Of a DNA stretch of 64,000 nt, positions 34,940-42,945 are shown piece after piece. The notes under the pieces were generated by a model. The model was not told where the DNA came from and ran no database searches. It saw only the letters and a program-made list of their open reading frames with translations. Source of the stretch: UBA2336 sp031395485 (lineage in GTDB: Bacteria; Bacteroidota; Bacteroidia; Cytophagales; Cyclobacteriaceae). How positions within the stretch are numbered: position 1 is the first letter of the stretch; every line of letters starts with the position of its first letter. Made by a program: the position numbers and the translations under genes. The DNA lies in contig JANNUS010000016.1 in NCBI GenBank assembly GCA_031395485.1, forward strand, positions 62,001 through 126,000, written 5' to 3'.

Positions 34940-35284
34940 ATGATTGAAACACGATTAGGGGAATTTGAAGAAGTGATCTTGCTGATAAGCGGAATCTTGG
35001 GAGAAGAAGCCTATGCATTTAAAGTGGCCGAAGAGTTTGAATCTCAAACTGGCCGATCCGTTTCCATTGGCGCAGTTCATTCCACCCTTACGAGGCTGGA
35101 AGAAAAGGGATTTTTAAAATCAGCCATGGGAAAATCCACGGCTGAAAGAGGTGGAAGGCGAAAGCGGATTTATGCCATCACCGGATATGGCAAGAAAACC
35201 CTTACTGCGGCACGCGATTTCAAGCAAGCACTATGGGATCAGTTTCCAGGTTTTGCAACAGCCAAATTTAGCGTTGGCCTATAA
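34940..35284 (+). CDS. PadR-family transcriptional regulator
   Basis: A 114-residue winged-helix regulator. 'LGEFEEVILLISGILGEEAYAFKVAEEFE' and 'SIGAVHSTLTRLEEKGFLKS' are the PadR helix-turn-helix, followed by the wing 'GGRRKRIYAITGYGKKTL'. It is directly followed by a permease gene with GTG one base after its stop; this pairing recurs in Bacteroidota, where the regulator is taken to control the permease. Confidence 0.9.
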   Translation: MIETRLGEFEEVILLISGILGEEAYAFKVAEEFESQTGRSVSIGAVHSTLTRLEEKGFLKSAMGKSTAERGGRRKRIYAITGYGKKTLTAARDFKQALWDQFPGFATAKFSVGL

Positions 35285-35285
35285 A

Positions 35286-37913
35286 GTGGAAAGCGATACT
35301 CCCCCACCAAAATTAGCCACGAGGTTACTAAATGCATTTCTTCGAGAGGATTTTGCCGAAGAAGTGCATGGCGACTTGAATGAAAGATTTTATACTGACC
35401 TGAGAAGTAAATCAATATTCAAAGCAAAACTCAACTATTGGTATCAAGTCATTAATTATATACGACCATTTGCCATCAAGAATTTAAAACCATTAGGAGT
35501 CATGAATAATCACTTACTGGAGAATTATTTCAAAATCAGCTCCCGAAACATCTTTAAGCACAAGATGATTTCATTTATCAATGTGTTCAGTCTGGCCGTG
35601 GGGCTGGCTGCTTGCGTAGTCATTTACTTGTTTGTATCAGACGAACGAAGTTTTGATGCGTTCCATTCTAAAAATGAAAACATATATCGTCTCGATGAAG
35701 TGCAAAAGTTTACTGGCACAAACGAGCAAAAGGTAGCACTCTCTATGCCGGGGATGGGGCCAGCCCTACAGCAGGATTTTCCAGAAGTTCAATCGTACGT
35801 GAGATTGTGGCAGCGAGGGAAACAACTAATCACCAAGGACGAAACCAAGCACTTGATCGATAATGTAATGGCGGTGGACAGTACTTTTTTTGATGTGTTC
35901 GATTTTCAGTTGGCTCAGGGAGATATCAATACGTGTCTGGATCGGCCACTAACTATATTACTGACAGAGTCTACGGCTTTAAAATTTTTCAAGACAACAA
36001 GTGATGCACTCAATAATACAATTTCATGGGACGGAAATGATTTACAAATCACAGGAATTCTAAAGGACGTTCCTGAAAATTCTCATATTCAATTTGAAGC
36101 CCTGCTATCGATGGTTACGTATACCAGCGGCCAGAATAATGTCAATGACTCCTGGGGTGGTAATTGGATGACCACGTATCTATTATTGGAACCTACTGCG
36201 GATATCAAATCGATGGAAGAAAAATTCCCTGCGTTTATGTCGCGGCATAATGACGATCCACAAATCAATATATTTTATAAATTATACCTTCAGCGGCTTG
36301 ATGAAGTTCACTTAGCTTCTAACGATATCGAGCATGATTACATTAACTATCGAAAATTCAATGGATCATACCTGACTATATTTTATGTGATCGGTGCCTT
36401 TATCCTATTGATAGCCGCGGTCAATTTTATGAACCTCACAACCGCTCGAGCGTCAAATCGCTGGAAAGAAATAGGAGTACGGAAAACAATAGGCGCAAAA
36501 AAAATTCAACTGTTTGGTCAGTTTATTTTTGAATCGGTGATGCTAGCCGGTTTTGCGTTGATGGTTGCCTTACTGCTAGATACTCTTTTCATTCCCGTTC
36601 TCAATGACTTGATCGGGCGGAAACTTGCCATCCTTCCTTTGTTTCAAAACGTTTGGCAAATAGTAGCGTTGTTGATTGGCACACTATCATTAGGAATACT
36701 AACAGGAATCTATCCCTCTTTTTACATGACCTCCTTTAATTTATCGAGTGTGCTAAAAGGCGGAAACAAGGGCGAAGGTAAGTCTGTGCTTCGAAGTACA
36801 TTAGTGGTGGTCCAATTTGGATTGGCCATCGCTATGATGGTAAGTACACTTATCGTTGTTCAGCAACTATCGTTCATGAAAGAATCTGACATCGGTTTTG
36901 ATAAAGACCAAATGATGTTGGTGAATATGAATGACGAAGCGAATAAAAAATTTGAGACGATAAAAACTGAATTGCAGAAGCAATCAATGATAAAAGGAGT
37001 AACGGCTAGCGGGCAACGCCTGGGCAGCAACTTTCACCAATGGGGTTTCAAAGTAAAGGCCGACACAGCCGTTTTGACAATCACACCGTCCAATGTAAAT
37101 GTGGATTATGATTACCTGAATGTGTATGGGATACAGCTGAAGGAAGGTCGTGGGTTTTCAAAAAACAATCCCACCGATAATGGTTTTGCATTTATCATCA
37201 ACGAATCGTTTGCCAATGAACTTAGGCTGAAAGAAACTTTGGGGACGAAGGTAGGCCACGGCTGGTATCACAGCGACTCACTGGGAACAATCATAGGCGT
37301 GGTGAAGGATTTTAATTTCAACTCGCTTCATTATAAAGTAAATACCCTTGCATTAGTCGTGCATCCAGAATGGGGCTACAACGAGCTTTCTGTAAAGATC
37401 GAGAAGGGCCGCACTGAGGAAGGAATAGCAGCGGTAAAAAAAGTATGGGATGAATTAGTGCCCTTGTATCCATTTGACTACACATTTTTAGATGCGCATT
37501 TTGAAGAAGTATATCGTTCTGATAACCAAATGAGCGCGGTAGTAACTATTATGGCCGTGCTATCTATTTTAATCTCGTGTATTGGCTTATTTGGATTGGC
37601 CGCTATCACCATTGAGAAGAAGACTAAAGAGATTGGTGTAAGGAAGGTATTGGGTGCAACAGAAAGTCAGATCACGGTTCTATTATCGCGCAACTTTGCC
37701 ATGCTCATCGTTATTGCATTTGTGATGGTAAGCCCGATAACCTACTATGCATTGCATCATTGGTTAGAGAGTTTTGCTTATCGCATCAACATTAATTTAT
37801 TAGTTTTTGTATTGGGAGGCATTCTGGCCTTAGCTATTGGACTACTCACCATTAGCTATCACACTCTACGATCGGCACGGGCAAACCCTGTGAAGGCATT
37901 GAGGTATGAATAA
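35286..37913 (+). CDS. FtsX/MacB-like permease with N-terminal permease-prefix domain
   Basis: An 875-residue inner-membrane protein of the ABC3/MacB permease type. Residues about 4-65 ('PPPKLATRLLNAFLREDF', 'EEVHGDLNERF') are the 'permease prefix domain 2' seen next to PadR genes. Then two MacB periplasmic core/FtsX units: helices near 'FINVFSLAVGLAACVVIYLFV', 'FILLIAAVNFMNLTTARASN' with 'EIGVRKTIGA', and a second 'EIGVRKVLGA' near the end. I choose GTG 35286, one base after the PadR stop; longer forms overlap PadR. No ATPase is encoded nearby. Confidence 0.88.
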   Translation: MESDTPPPKLATRLLNAFLREDFAEEVHGDLNERFYTDLRSKSIFKAKLNYWYQVINYIRPFAIKNLKPLGVMNNHLLENYFKISSRNIFKHKMISFINVFSLAVGLAACVVIYLFVSDERSFDAFHSKNENIYRLDEVQKFTGTNEQKVALSMPGMGPALQQDFPEVQSYVRLWQRGKQLITKDETKHLIDNVMAVDSTFFDVFDFQLAQGDINTCLDRPLTILLTESTALKFFKTTSDALNNTISWDGNDLQITGILKDVPENSHIQFEALLSMVTYTSGQNNVNDSWGGNWMTTYLLLEPTADIKSMEEKFPAFMSRHNDDPQINIFYKLYLQRLDEVHLASNDIEHDYINYRKFNGSYLTIFYVIGAFILLIAAVNFMNLTTARASNRWKEIGVRKTIGAKKIQLFGQFIFESVMLAGFALMVALLLDTLFIPVLNDLIGRKLAILPLFQNVWQIVALLIGTLSLGILTGIYPSFYMTSFNLSSVLKGGNKGEGKSVLRSTLVVVQFGLAIAMMVSTLIVVQQLSFMKESDIGFDKDQMMLVNMNDEANKKFETIKTELQKQSMIKGVTASGQRLGSNFHQWGFKVKADTAVLTITPSNVNVDYDYLNVYGIQLKEGRGFSKNNPTDNGFAFIINESFANELRLKETLGTKVGHGWYHSDSLGTIIGVVKDFNFNSLHYKVNTLALVVHPEWGYNELSVKIEKGRTEEGIAAVKKVWDELVPLYPFDYTFLDAHFEEVYRSDNQMSAVVTIMAVLSILISCIGLFGLAAITIEKKTKEIGVRKVLGATESQITVLLSRNFAMLIVIAFVMVSPITYYALHHWLESFAYRININLLVFVLGGILALAIGLLTISYHTLRSARANPVKALRYE

Positions 37914-37933
37914 GGAAAGACAAGGCTTTCCTT

Positions 37934-38016
37934 GCTGAGTTTCCGTCTCGGAACTCAGCGCTTCGGTTATAGAGGTAATTGGCTAATAGGATGCGTAGAT
38001 TCTTGGGATTTAATTA
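37934..38016. repeat. Right-hand repeat and hairpin after the permease gene
   Basis: A stem GCTGAGTTTC/GGAACTCAGC (37934-37943 with 50-59, one wobble) lies 21 bases after the permease stop, without a T-run. It is followed by the second copy of the repeat (GGTTAT at 37965, AGATTCTTGGGATTT at 37997-38011). Together with the left copy it brackets the PadR-permease module. Confidence 0.5.
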
Positions 38017-38052
38017 CCGTTGCCTGTGCCGACACAGACAACGAATGTCTAC

Positions 38053-39717
38053 TTAATTACTCACCTCATGTACACCCTTCACAGCCCTGCCACTCGGGTC
38101 GTTCATATTTTTAAACGCGGCATCCCACTCTAACGCTACAGGTGAACTACACGCAACGGATGGAACGGAAGGAACTGTTAACGCTGCCGTATCGCTTGGG
38201 AAATGCTGACTGAAAATACTTCTATAAAAATATTCTTCTTTTGACTTGGGTTTTTGAATTGGAAATTTGAACTGTGCATTTGCCAACTGCTCATCGCTCA
38301 CTTCATTATTTACCATTTCCTTTAGGCTGTCAATCCAGCTATAGCCTACGCCATCACTGAATTGTTCCTTTTGTCTCCAGACGATACTTTTTGGCAGCAT
38401 ATCTTCAAACGCTTTGCGTAAAATATGCTTTTCAATTTTTCCATTACCCGGCATTTTATCGGCAGGGTTCAGGTTCATGGCAACATCCATGAACTCTTTA
38501 TCTAAAAAAGGAACCCGGCCTTCAACACCCCAGGCTGCGAGAGACTTGTTAGCCCGTAGGCAATCGTACAAATACAATTTATCGAGCTTCCGAACAGTTT
38601 CTTCGTGAAGAGCTTTGGCATTGGGCACTTTATGGAAATACAGATAGCCGCCAAAAATTTCATCACTCCCCTCTCCGCTTAATACCATTTTTATACCCAT
38701 CGATTTAATAACCCGTGCCATTAAATACATGGGTGTAGAAGCGCGTACGGTTGTAATGTCGTACGTCTCTAAATAATAGATTACATCACGAATAGCATCA
38801 AGACCTTCTTGAATCGTAAAATGAATCTCGTGATGTACGGAACCGATATGCTCAGCTACTTTTTTTGCTGCTATTAAATCCGGGGCGCCTTTTAAGCCTA
38901 CTGCAAATGAATGTAGTTGTGGATACCAGGCATCTTGTTTATCATCACTCTCAATTCGCTTGGCTGCATACTTTTTAGCAACCGCTGATATAATAGAGGA
39001 ATCCAATCCACCTGAAAGTAACACCCCATAGGGCACATCACTCATCAATTGACGGTGAACGGCTTGCTCGAGTGCTTCGCGCAGTTTTTTAATGTCGGAG
39101 GTGTTGTTCTCAACATTTTCAAACTTGGTCCAGCTGCGGTTATACCATTTTTGCATTTCATTTTTCTCAGATGTCAGGTAATGCCCCGGTAAAAAGACTT
39201 CTATCTTCTTGCAGACACCCTCTAACGATTTTAACTCAGAGGCAACGTAATACTGTCCCAACTCATCCCAGCCATGGTACAACGGAATGATACCCATGTG
39301 GTCGCGGGCAATTAAATAGGTGTTTTTTTCAACATCGTATAATGCAAAAGCAAAAATGCCATTGAGATCTTCAATAAAATTAATTCCCTTCTTTTTGTAG
39401 AGCGCGAGAATAACTTCGCAGTCGGAGTGCGTTTGAAACTCGTACTCGCCTTCTAATTGCGCCCGGATTTCCTGGTGATTATAAATCTCTCCATTTACGG
39501 CAAGTACTAATTTTTTGTCTTTGCTATAGAGTGGTTGGCCGCCACTTTGAGGGTCAACAATGGCGAGGCGCTCATGTGCAAATACTACGCTATTTCCACA
39601 ATACACGCCCGACCAATCGGGGCCGCGATGCCGGATTTTCTTCGACATCTGTAAGGCTAAACCGCGAGCCTCGTTAACATTTCCCTTAACATTAAATATC
39701 CCAACGATGCCACACAT
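38053..39717 (-). CDS. asnB: Asparagine synthetase B (glutamine-hydrolysing)
   Basis: Makes asparagine from aspartate, glutamine and ATP. The 554-residue protein starts MCGIVGIF with the glutaminase Cys2, has the N-terminal nucleophile domain to about 205, and the synthetase domain with the ATP loop LLSGGLDSSIISA (about 232-244) and LSGEGSDEIFGGY. Length equals that of E. coli AsnB (554). A palindrome overlaps its predicted promoter. A relic of the same 3' end lies at 34660-34773. Confidence 0.96.
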   Translation of the reverse strand: MCGIVGIFNVKGNVNEARGLALQMSKKIRHRGPDWSGVYCGNSVVFAHERLAIVDPQSGGQPLYSKDKKLVLAVNGEIYNHQEIRAQLEGEYEFQTHSDCEVILALYKKKGINFIEDLNGIFAFALYDVEKNTYLIARDHMGIIPLYHGWDELGQYYVASELKSLEGVCKKIEVFLPGHYLTSEKNEMQKWYNRSWTKFENVENNTSDIKKLREALEQAVHRQLMSDVPYGVLLSGGLDSSIISAVAKKYAAKRIESDDKQDAWYPQLHSFAVGLKGAPDLIAAKKVAEHIGSVHHEIHFTIQEGLDAIRDVIYYLETYDITTVRASTPMYLMARVIKSMGIKMVLSGEGSDEIFGGYLYFHKVPNAKALHEETVRKLDKLYLYDCLRANKSLAAWGVEGRVPFLDKEFMDVAMNLNPADKMPGNGKIEKHILRKAFEDMLPKSIVWRQKEQFSDGVGYSWIDSLKEMVNNEVSDEQLANAQFKFPIQKPKSKEEYFYRSIFSQHFPSDTAALTVPSVPSVACSSPVALEWDAAFKNMNDPSGRAVKGVHEVSN

Positions 39718-39722
39718 AAAAA

Positions 39723-39744
39723 CTTATATTTCTTCAAATATAAG
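39723..39744. promoter_or_regulatory. Palindrome at the asnB promoter
   Basis: CTTATATTT (39723-39731) and AAATATAAG (39736-39744) are perfect nine-base arms with a four-base loop. Reading on the minus strand, TATATTTG (39742-39735) matches TAnnTTTG about 18 bases before the start codon, so the palindrome covers the -7 box and could be an operator. Confidence 0.4.
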
Positions 39745-39837
39745 AATACGAAAATGACGAGGAATCAATTTATAGGTATTCTACTACTTAATGTATATCG
39801 CAATCGTTACCGGGATAATGAGTTGCGGTAATTCCTC

Positions 39838-40152
39838 TTAAGCCTTTACACCGCTTAGCAATTCCTTTTCCCGCCTTGCAAGAAAACGATCGAGTATAAA
39901 TGTTGCGAATGGTATTAAAGAAGCGGCCAATGCAACCAATAGCCAGAGTAAGTTCCAGTTCATAGAGCGTCTTGCAACAAATACAGCCGGTATATAAAGT
40001 ATAAACAAAACACCATGTGCCCAGCCTGTAAACTTTACTGCTTCAGGAATTCCATAAACATACTTTAGAGGCATGGCAATAATCAATAACACGATGTAAG
40101 AGGCACCCTCTAGTATTCCGATAACTCTTAACCTTCTAATTTTACCTATCAT
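39838..40152 (-). CDS. DUF3817-family small membrane protein
   Basis: A 104-residue integral membrane protein with three hydrophobic segments. 'RVIGILEGASYIVLLIIAMPLKYV' at the start and 'WAHGVLFILYIPAV' in the middle are the family pattern of DUF3817 (also found as a C-terminal part of some transporters). Function unknown. It starts 11 bases after the Nudix gene ends, so the two may be co-transcribed. Confidence 0.82.
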   Translation of the reverse strand: MIGKIRRLRVIGILEGASYIVLLIIAMPLKYVYGIPEAVKFTGWAHGVLFILYIPAVFVARRSMNWNLLWLLVALAASLIPFATFILDRFLARREKELLSGVKA

Positions 40153-40163
40153 TTCTACTACTA

Positions 40164-40799
40164 TTAATTTTTAAATTCCCGTGTTATTACTCTAAGTTCA
40201 TTTAGCATCATCGCTGTTGCTCCCCAAACGATTTCATTCTGAACTAAAAAATGAGGAGCGATCATCGGATAAATCCCGGCTGCCAGTATCTCCTTTTCCT
40301 GAATGGCACTGTCACTTAATAGCGCATGCAAATCTGCTTCAATAATTCTATCTACTTCGTGCAGATCAGGAATAAACGCTGGCACATACTTAATGGTGGC
40401 CACCACGGGTGTAACCAAAAAATTACTTGGAAGAACATCAAAGTTGCTAAGCTTTCCAATTACTTGAACGTCATTTCGATTGACTCCAATTTCTTCCTCG
40501 GCTTCGCGCAATGCGGCTTGAATAGCATCTTCGCCTGGTTCAACTTTACCTCCCGGAAAACTCACCTGCCCACTGTGCGTACCAGCGTACGTTGACCGTA
40601 TAATCAACGGGAATTTTATAGTACCGCTTTCTTCATAAAGCAAAATAAGTACACTACCGAGTTTAGGAGGAAGTTTGTGCTCAAACTTTGGAAATACGCC
40701 AGCGACAGTTCTGGCTCGCAGCGGTTCGTGTGCAACCGATGCTGGAAGTTCCTTTTGCATACGCGCTTCCAGTTTTTCTATGAAACTATAAAAAACCAT
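40164..40799 (-). CDS. Nudix hydrolase, CoA pyrophosphatase type
   Basis: A 211-residue hydrolase of nucleoside diphosphates linked to another group. The Nudix box GKVEPGEDAIQAALREAEEE (84-103) is complete (G-x5-E-x7-RE-x2-EE). 'STYAGTHSGQVSFPGGK' just before it matches the CoA-pyrophosphatase subgroup (NudL/YeaB), which cleaves CoA and its derivatives. Ten bases downstream of the TPR gene. Confidence 0.88.
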   Translation of the reverse strand: MVFYSFIEKLEARMQKELPASVAHEPLRARTVAGVFPKFEHKLPPKLGSVLILLYEESGTIKFPLIIRSTYAGTHSGQVSFPGGKVEPGEDAIQAALREAEEEIGVNRNDVQVIGKLSNFDVLPSNFLVTPVVATIKYVPAFIPDLHEVDRIIEADLHALLSDSAIQEKEILAAGIYPMIAPHFLVQNEIVWGATAMMLNELRVITREFKN

Positions 40800-40809
40800 G
40801 GTCGTGATC

Positions 40810-41823
40810 TTAATTAGGGCAAAGCAGGTCGTAATCTTTACCGTCTATTTCCTTTCGATTGAGTGATTCCCTCCATGATTCGCATCCCTTGTTTGAATCT
40901 CCGGTTGCAAAAAACGCTTTCGCTAAATAGTAATAGCCCAATTCAACATGTGGCTCGAGTTCAATAGCTTGCGTTAGTAGCCTGATGGACGATATCCCCT
41001 CACCCATTTTCAAATAATAAATTCCTTTATTTCGATAAGCCCAGGCGTTATAGGGATCTGTAGCAATACTGTAGTCAATATCCGCAAGTGCAAGTGCTAG
41101 TTCGTTATTCAATAAATAAATGTAGCCGCGATTGTTCCTATAAAAAGCATTGCCAGGTTTTAAAATAATCGCGCTATTAATAGACTTTATGGCTGCTGCT
41201 AAGTCACCGTTGGCTATTTCAACTAATGAACGAGCATTAAAAGCATTTGCTTCTTTCGGGTTTAATGAGATCGCTTTATGCAGATACGCGTTCGATATTG
41301 AATAGTTTTTCTGATAATAGCTTACCGTTCCAAGATTAATTAAGATTTCCACATTCAGCGAGTCTCGTAGAAACGCACCCAAAAATGAATCTTGGGCTTT
41401 TTTATAGTCTCTCATCCTTGTATAAATTAATCCACGTAAAAAGAGAGCCGGAATGGTATCAGCCTTTTTTAAAAGGACTTTTTCAATATCGATTAATGCT
41501 TCTTCTGATTTACCTAATTCATATAGCGTATTTGATCGGTTGAAATAGGCATTCAAAAAATCAGTCTTACAGGCTATTGAATGGTTATAGGAGTCCAGTG
41601 CTTCTGCATATTTCTGCTGTCTGAAAAGAACCGTTCCGATGTTGTTATGGGCATCCGCGAAACAAGAATCAATTCGGAGTGCTTCCTCGAAATACTGAAT
41701 GGCTTGTTCCTCATTTTGCTCTTCGAGAGCTGCATTTCCTTTTAACAGAAAGCGGTGCTTGCGTGTATCCTCGCTCTCCGCACAGGCGGTTAATAGGCAT
41801 AATAAAAGAAGCTTCCAACGCAT
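40810..41823 (-). CDS. Tetratricopeptide-repeat lipoprotein
   Basis: A 337-residue lipoprotein: MRWKLLLLCLLTAC gives a clean lipobox with the lipidated Cys at 14. At least eight TPR units follow (for example 'EQAIQYFEEALRIDSCFADA', 'YAEALDSYNHSIACKTDFLN', 'GISSIRLLTQAIELEPHVEL'), so it is a protein-binding scaffold on the outer surface of a membrane. I use ATG 41823 rather than an ATG 102 bases upstream, which would overlap the his leader region and spoil the signal. Confidence 0.85.
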   Translation of the reverse strand: MRWKLLLLCLLTACAESEDTRKHRFLLKGNAALEEQNEEQAIQYFEEALRIDSCFADAHNNIGTVLFRQQKYAEALDSYNHSIACKTDFLNAYFNRSNTLYELGKSEEALIDIEKVLLKKADTIPALFLRGLIYTRMRDYKKAQDSFLGAFLRDSLNVEILINLGTVSYYQKNYSISNAYLHKAISLNPKEANAFNARSLVEIANGDLAAAIKSINSAIILKPGNAFYRNNRGYIYLLNNELALALADIDYSIATDPYNAWAYRNKGIYYLKMGEGISSIRLLTQAIELEPHVELGYYYLAKAFFATGDSNKGCESWRESLNRKEIDGKDYDLLCPN

Positions 41824-41840
41824 GAATATTTTTTTAGAGT

Positions 41841-41871
41841 TTTGATTAATTAAAATTGTTTCCTTTCTTTG
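41841..41871 (+). promoter_or_regulatory. Candidate promoter of the histidine operon
   Basis: TTTG (41841-41844) and TTTCTTTG (41864-41871), 19 bases apart, fit the Bacteroidota TTTG-N19-TAnnTTTG promoter with one mismatch. Transcription would begin near 41878, only a few bases before the leader peptide ATG at 41884. Confidence 0.45.
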
Positions 41872-41883
41872 AACCACAAAATA

Positions 41884-41961
41884 ATGAAAGTAACAGCAAA
41901 CATAAACAATCATCACCATCATCATGTTAACAGCACGATGTGTGGCAGGTTTATGTTATAA
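41884..41961 (+). CDS. Histidine operon leader peptide (hisL-like)
   Basis: A 25-codon frame ATG to TAA reading MKVTANINN, then five consecutive His codons (CAT CAC CAT CAT CAT, 41911-41925), then VNSTMCGRFML. It lies after a promoter-like pair and before a terminator hairpin and hisG. By analogy with enteric his leaders, slow translation at the His codons during histidine shortage would favour an antiterminated transcript. Too short for standard gene finders. It is antisense to the 5' flank of the TPR gene. Confidence 0.85.
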   Translation: MKVTANINNHHHHHVNSTMCGRFML

Positions 41962-41980
41962 CTAAACTATAAGACTTTGT

Positions 41981-42014
41981 AAAAAGGCTTGCCGCGATCC
42001 GGTAAGCCTTTTTT
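41981..42014 (+). terminator. Attenuator terminator of the histidine operon
   Basis: AAAAAGGCTTGCC (41981-41993) pairs with GGTAAGCCTTTTT (42001-42013) with one G-T wobble, loop of seven, and a T-run (42009-42014). It lies 19 bases after the leader stop and 71 bases before hisG, where it would end transcription unless relieved. Confidence 0.88.
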
Positions 42015-42020
42015 ATTGAC

Positions 42021-42068
42021 CTCACCCTGCACTCTCCCCAGGGAGAGGGTGTCCGAAGGACGGGTGAG
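42021..42068. repeat. Multi-stem palindromic element in the his leader
   Basis: Outer arms CTCACCC (42021-42027) and GGGTGAG (42062-42068), with two inner stems: CTCTCCC/GGGAGAG (42032-42047) and GTCC/GGAC (42051-42061). The shape is a three-way junction. It resembles a widespread dispersed repeat 'CTCACCC...CTCTCCC...GGGAGAGGG...GGGTGAG'. It lies between the attenuator and hisG and would be transcribed in the his mRNA. Confidence 0.6.
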
Positions 42069-42084
42069 GAAAAAAAACAAAATT

Positions 42085-42942
42085 ATGAATACAATACTTC
42101 GAATAGCCATACAAAAATCGGGTCGTCTGCAGGAAGGTTCCTTGCAACTGTTAAAGGAAAGTGGGCTTTCCTTTAACGGAAAGGATCAGTTAAAAACACA
42201 GGTACGAAATTTTCCTGTCGAACTTCTCTTTCTACGGGATGACGATATTCCTCAATACGTGGAAGATAAAGTGGCCGATGTTGGAATTGTTGGAGAAAAT
42301 GTATTTGCAGAGAAGCAGAAGAAAAATGTGATTATCAGAAGACTTGATTTTGCAAAATGTAGACTTTCCCTTGCCATTCCACGATCGGAGAATTATGAGG
42401 GGCTCTCATACTTCAGCCAAAAAAATATTGCTACATCCTACCCTAGCATTGTAAAGGCATATCTCAAAAAGAACAACATTGAAGCTGGCATTCACGAAAT
42501 CAGTGGTTCGGTCGAGATTGCTCCAGGAATTGGATTAGCAGATGCCATTTGCGATTTGGTAAGTACGGGTAGTACGCTTCTGAGTAATGGACTGAAAGAA
42601 GTGGAAGTCGTTATGCAATCGGAGGCAGTCATGATCATGAACCTCGATTTAGTGACACCAAAGAAAGAAATTCTCGAAAAACTACTCTTTAGAATTGAGG
42701 CCGTACAAAAAGCTAAAAATAATAAATACATCATGCTTAACTGCCCGAATGAAGCAATTGAGACTATCACCAACGTAATTCCGGGAATGAAAAGCCCAAC
42801 CATAATGCCGCTTAGCAGAGAAGGCTGGAGTTCGCTGCACTCCGTTGTTAATGAAAATGACTTTTGGGAAAAGATCGACCAGCTTAAATCGCTCGGTGCC
42901 CAAGGAATTCTTGTAATACCAATTGAAAAAATGATTGCCTAG
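42085..42942 (+). CDS. hisG: ATP phosphoribosyltransferase, long form
   Basis: First step of histidine synthesis: joins ATP and phosphoribosyl pyrophosphate; feedback-inhibited by histidine. The 285-residue product is the long HisG form with 'LRIAIQKSGRLQEGS' at the start, PRPP loop 'ADAICDLVSTGSTLLSNGL' (about 150-170) and a C-terminal regulatory domain (about 215-285). ATG 42085 is chosen; an upstream TTG inside the attenuator would add 32 unrelated residues. Three bases separate it from hisD. Confidence 0.96.
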   Translation: MNTILRIAIQKSGRLQEGSLQLLKESGLSFNGKDQLKTQVRNFPVELLFLRDDDIPQYVEDKVADVGIVGENVFAEKQKKNVIIRRLDFAKCRLSLAIPRSENYEGLSYFSQKNIATSYPSIVKAYLKKNNIEAGIHEISGSVEIAPGIGLADAICDLVSTGSTLLSNGLKEVEVVMQSEAVMIMNLDLVTPKKEILEKLLFRIEAVQKAKNNKYIMLNCPNEAIETITNVIPGMKSPTIMPLSREGWSSLHSVVNENDFWEKIDQLKSLGAQGILVIPIEKMIA

Positions 42943-42945
42943 TGT

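Noticed and set aside
37932..38114. Plus-strand frame of 60 codons after the permease
   Set aside because: It crosses a hairpin, the right-hand repeat and the antisense of the asnB end; not a gene.
41911..41925. CATCACCATCATCAT as a trace of a cloning His-tag
   Set aside because: The run sits in a short leader frame between a promoter-like pair and a terminator before hisG, so a natural his leader peptide is the better reading.
41824..41925. Longer start for the TPR lipoprotein
   Set aside because: It would read through the antisense of the his leader, add Met/Val/Tyr-rich residues and bury the lipobox.
42021..42068. CRISPR-type repeat
   Set aside because: Only one palindromic unit; no regular spacers.
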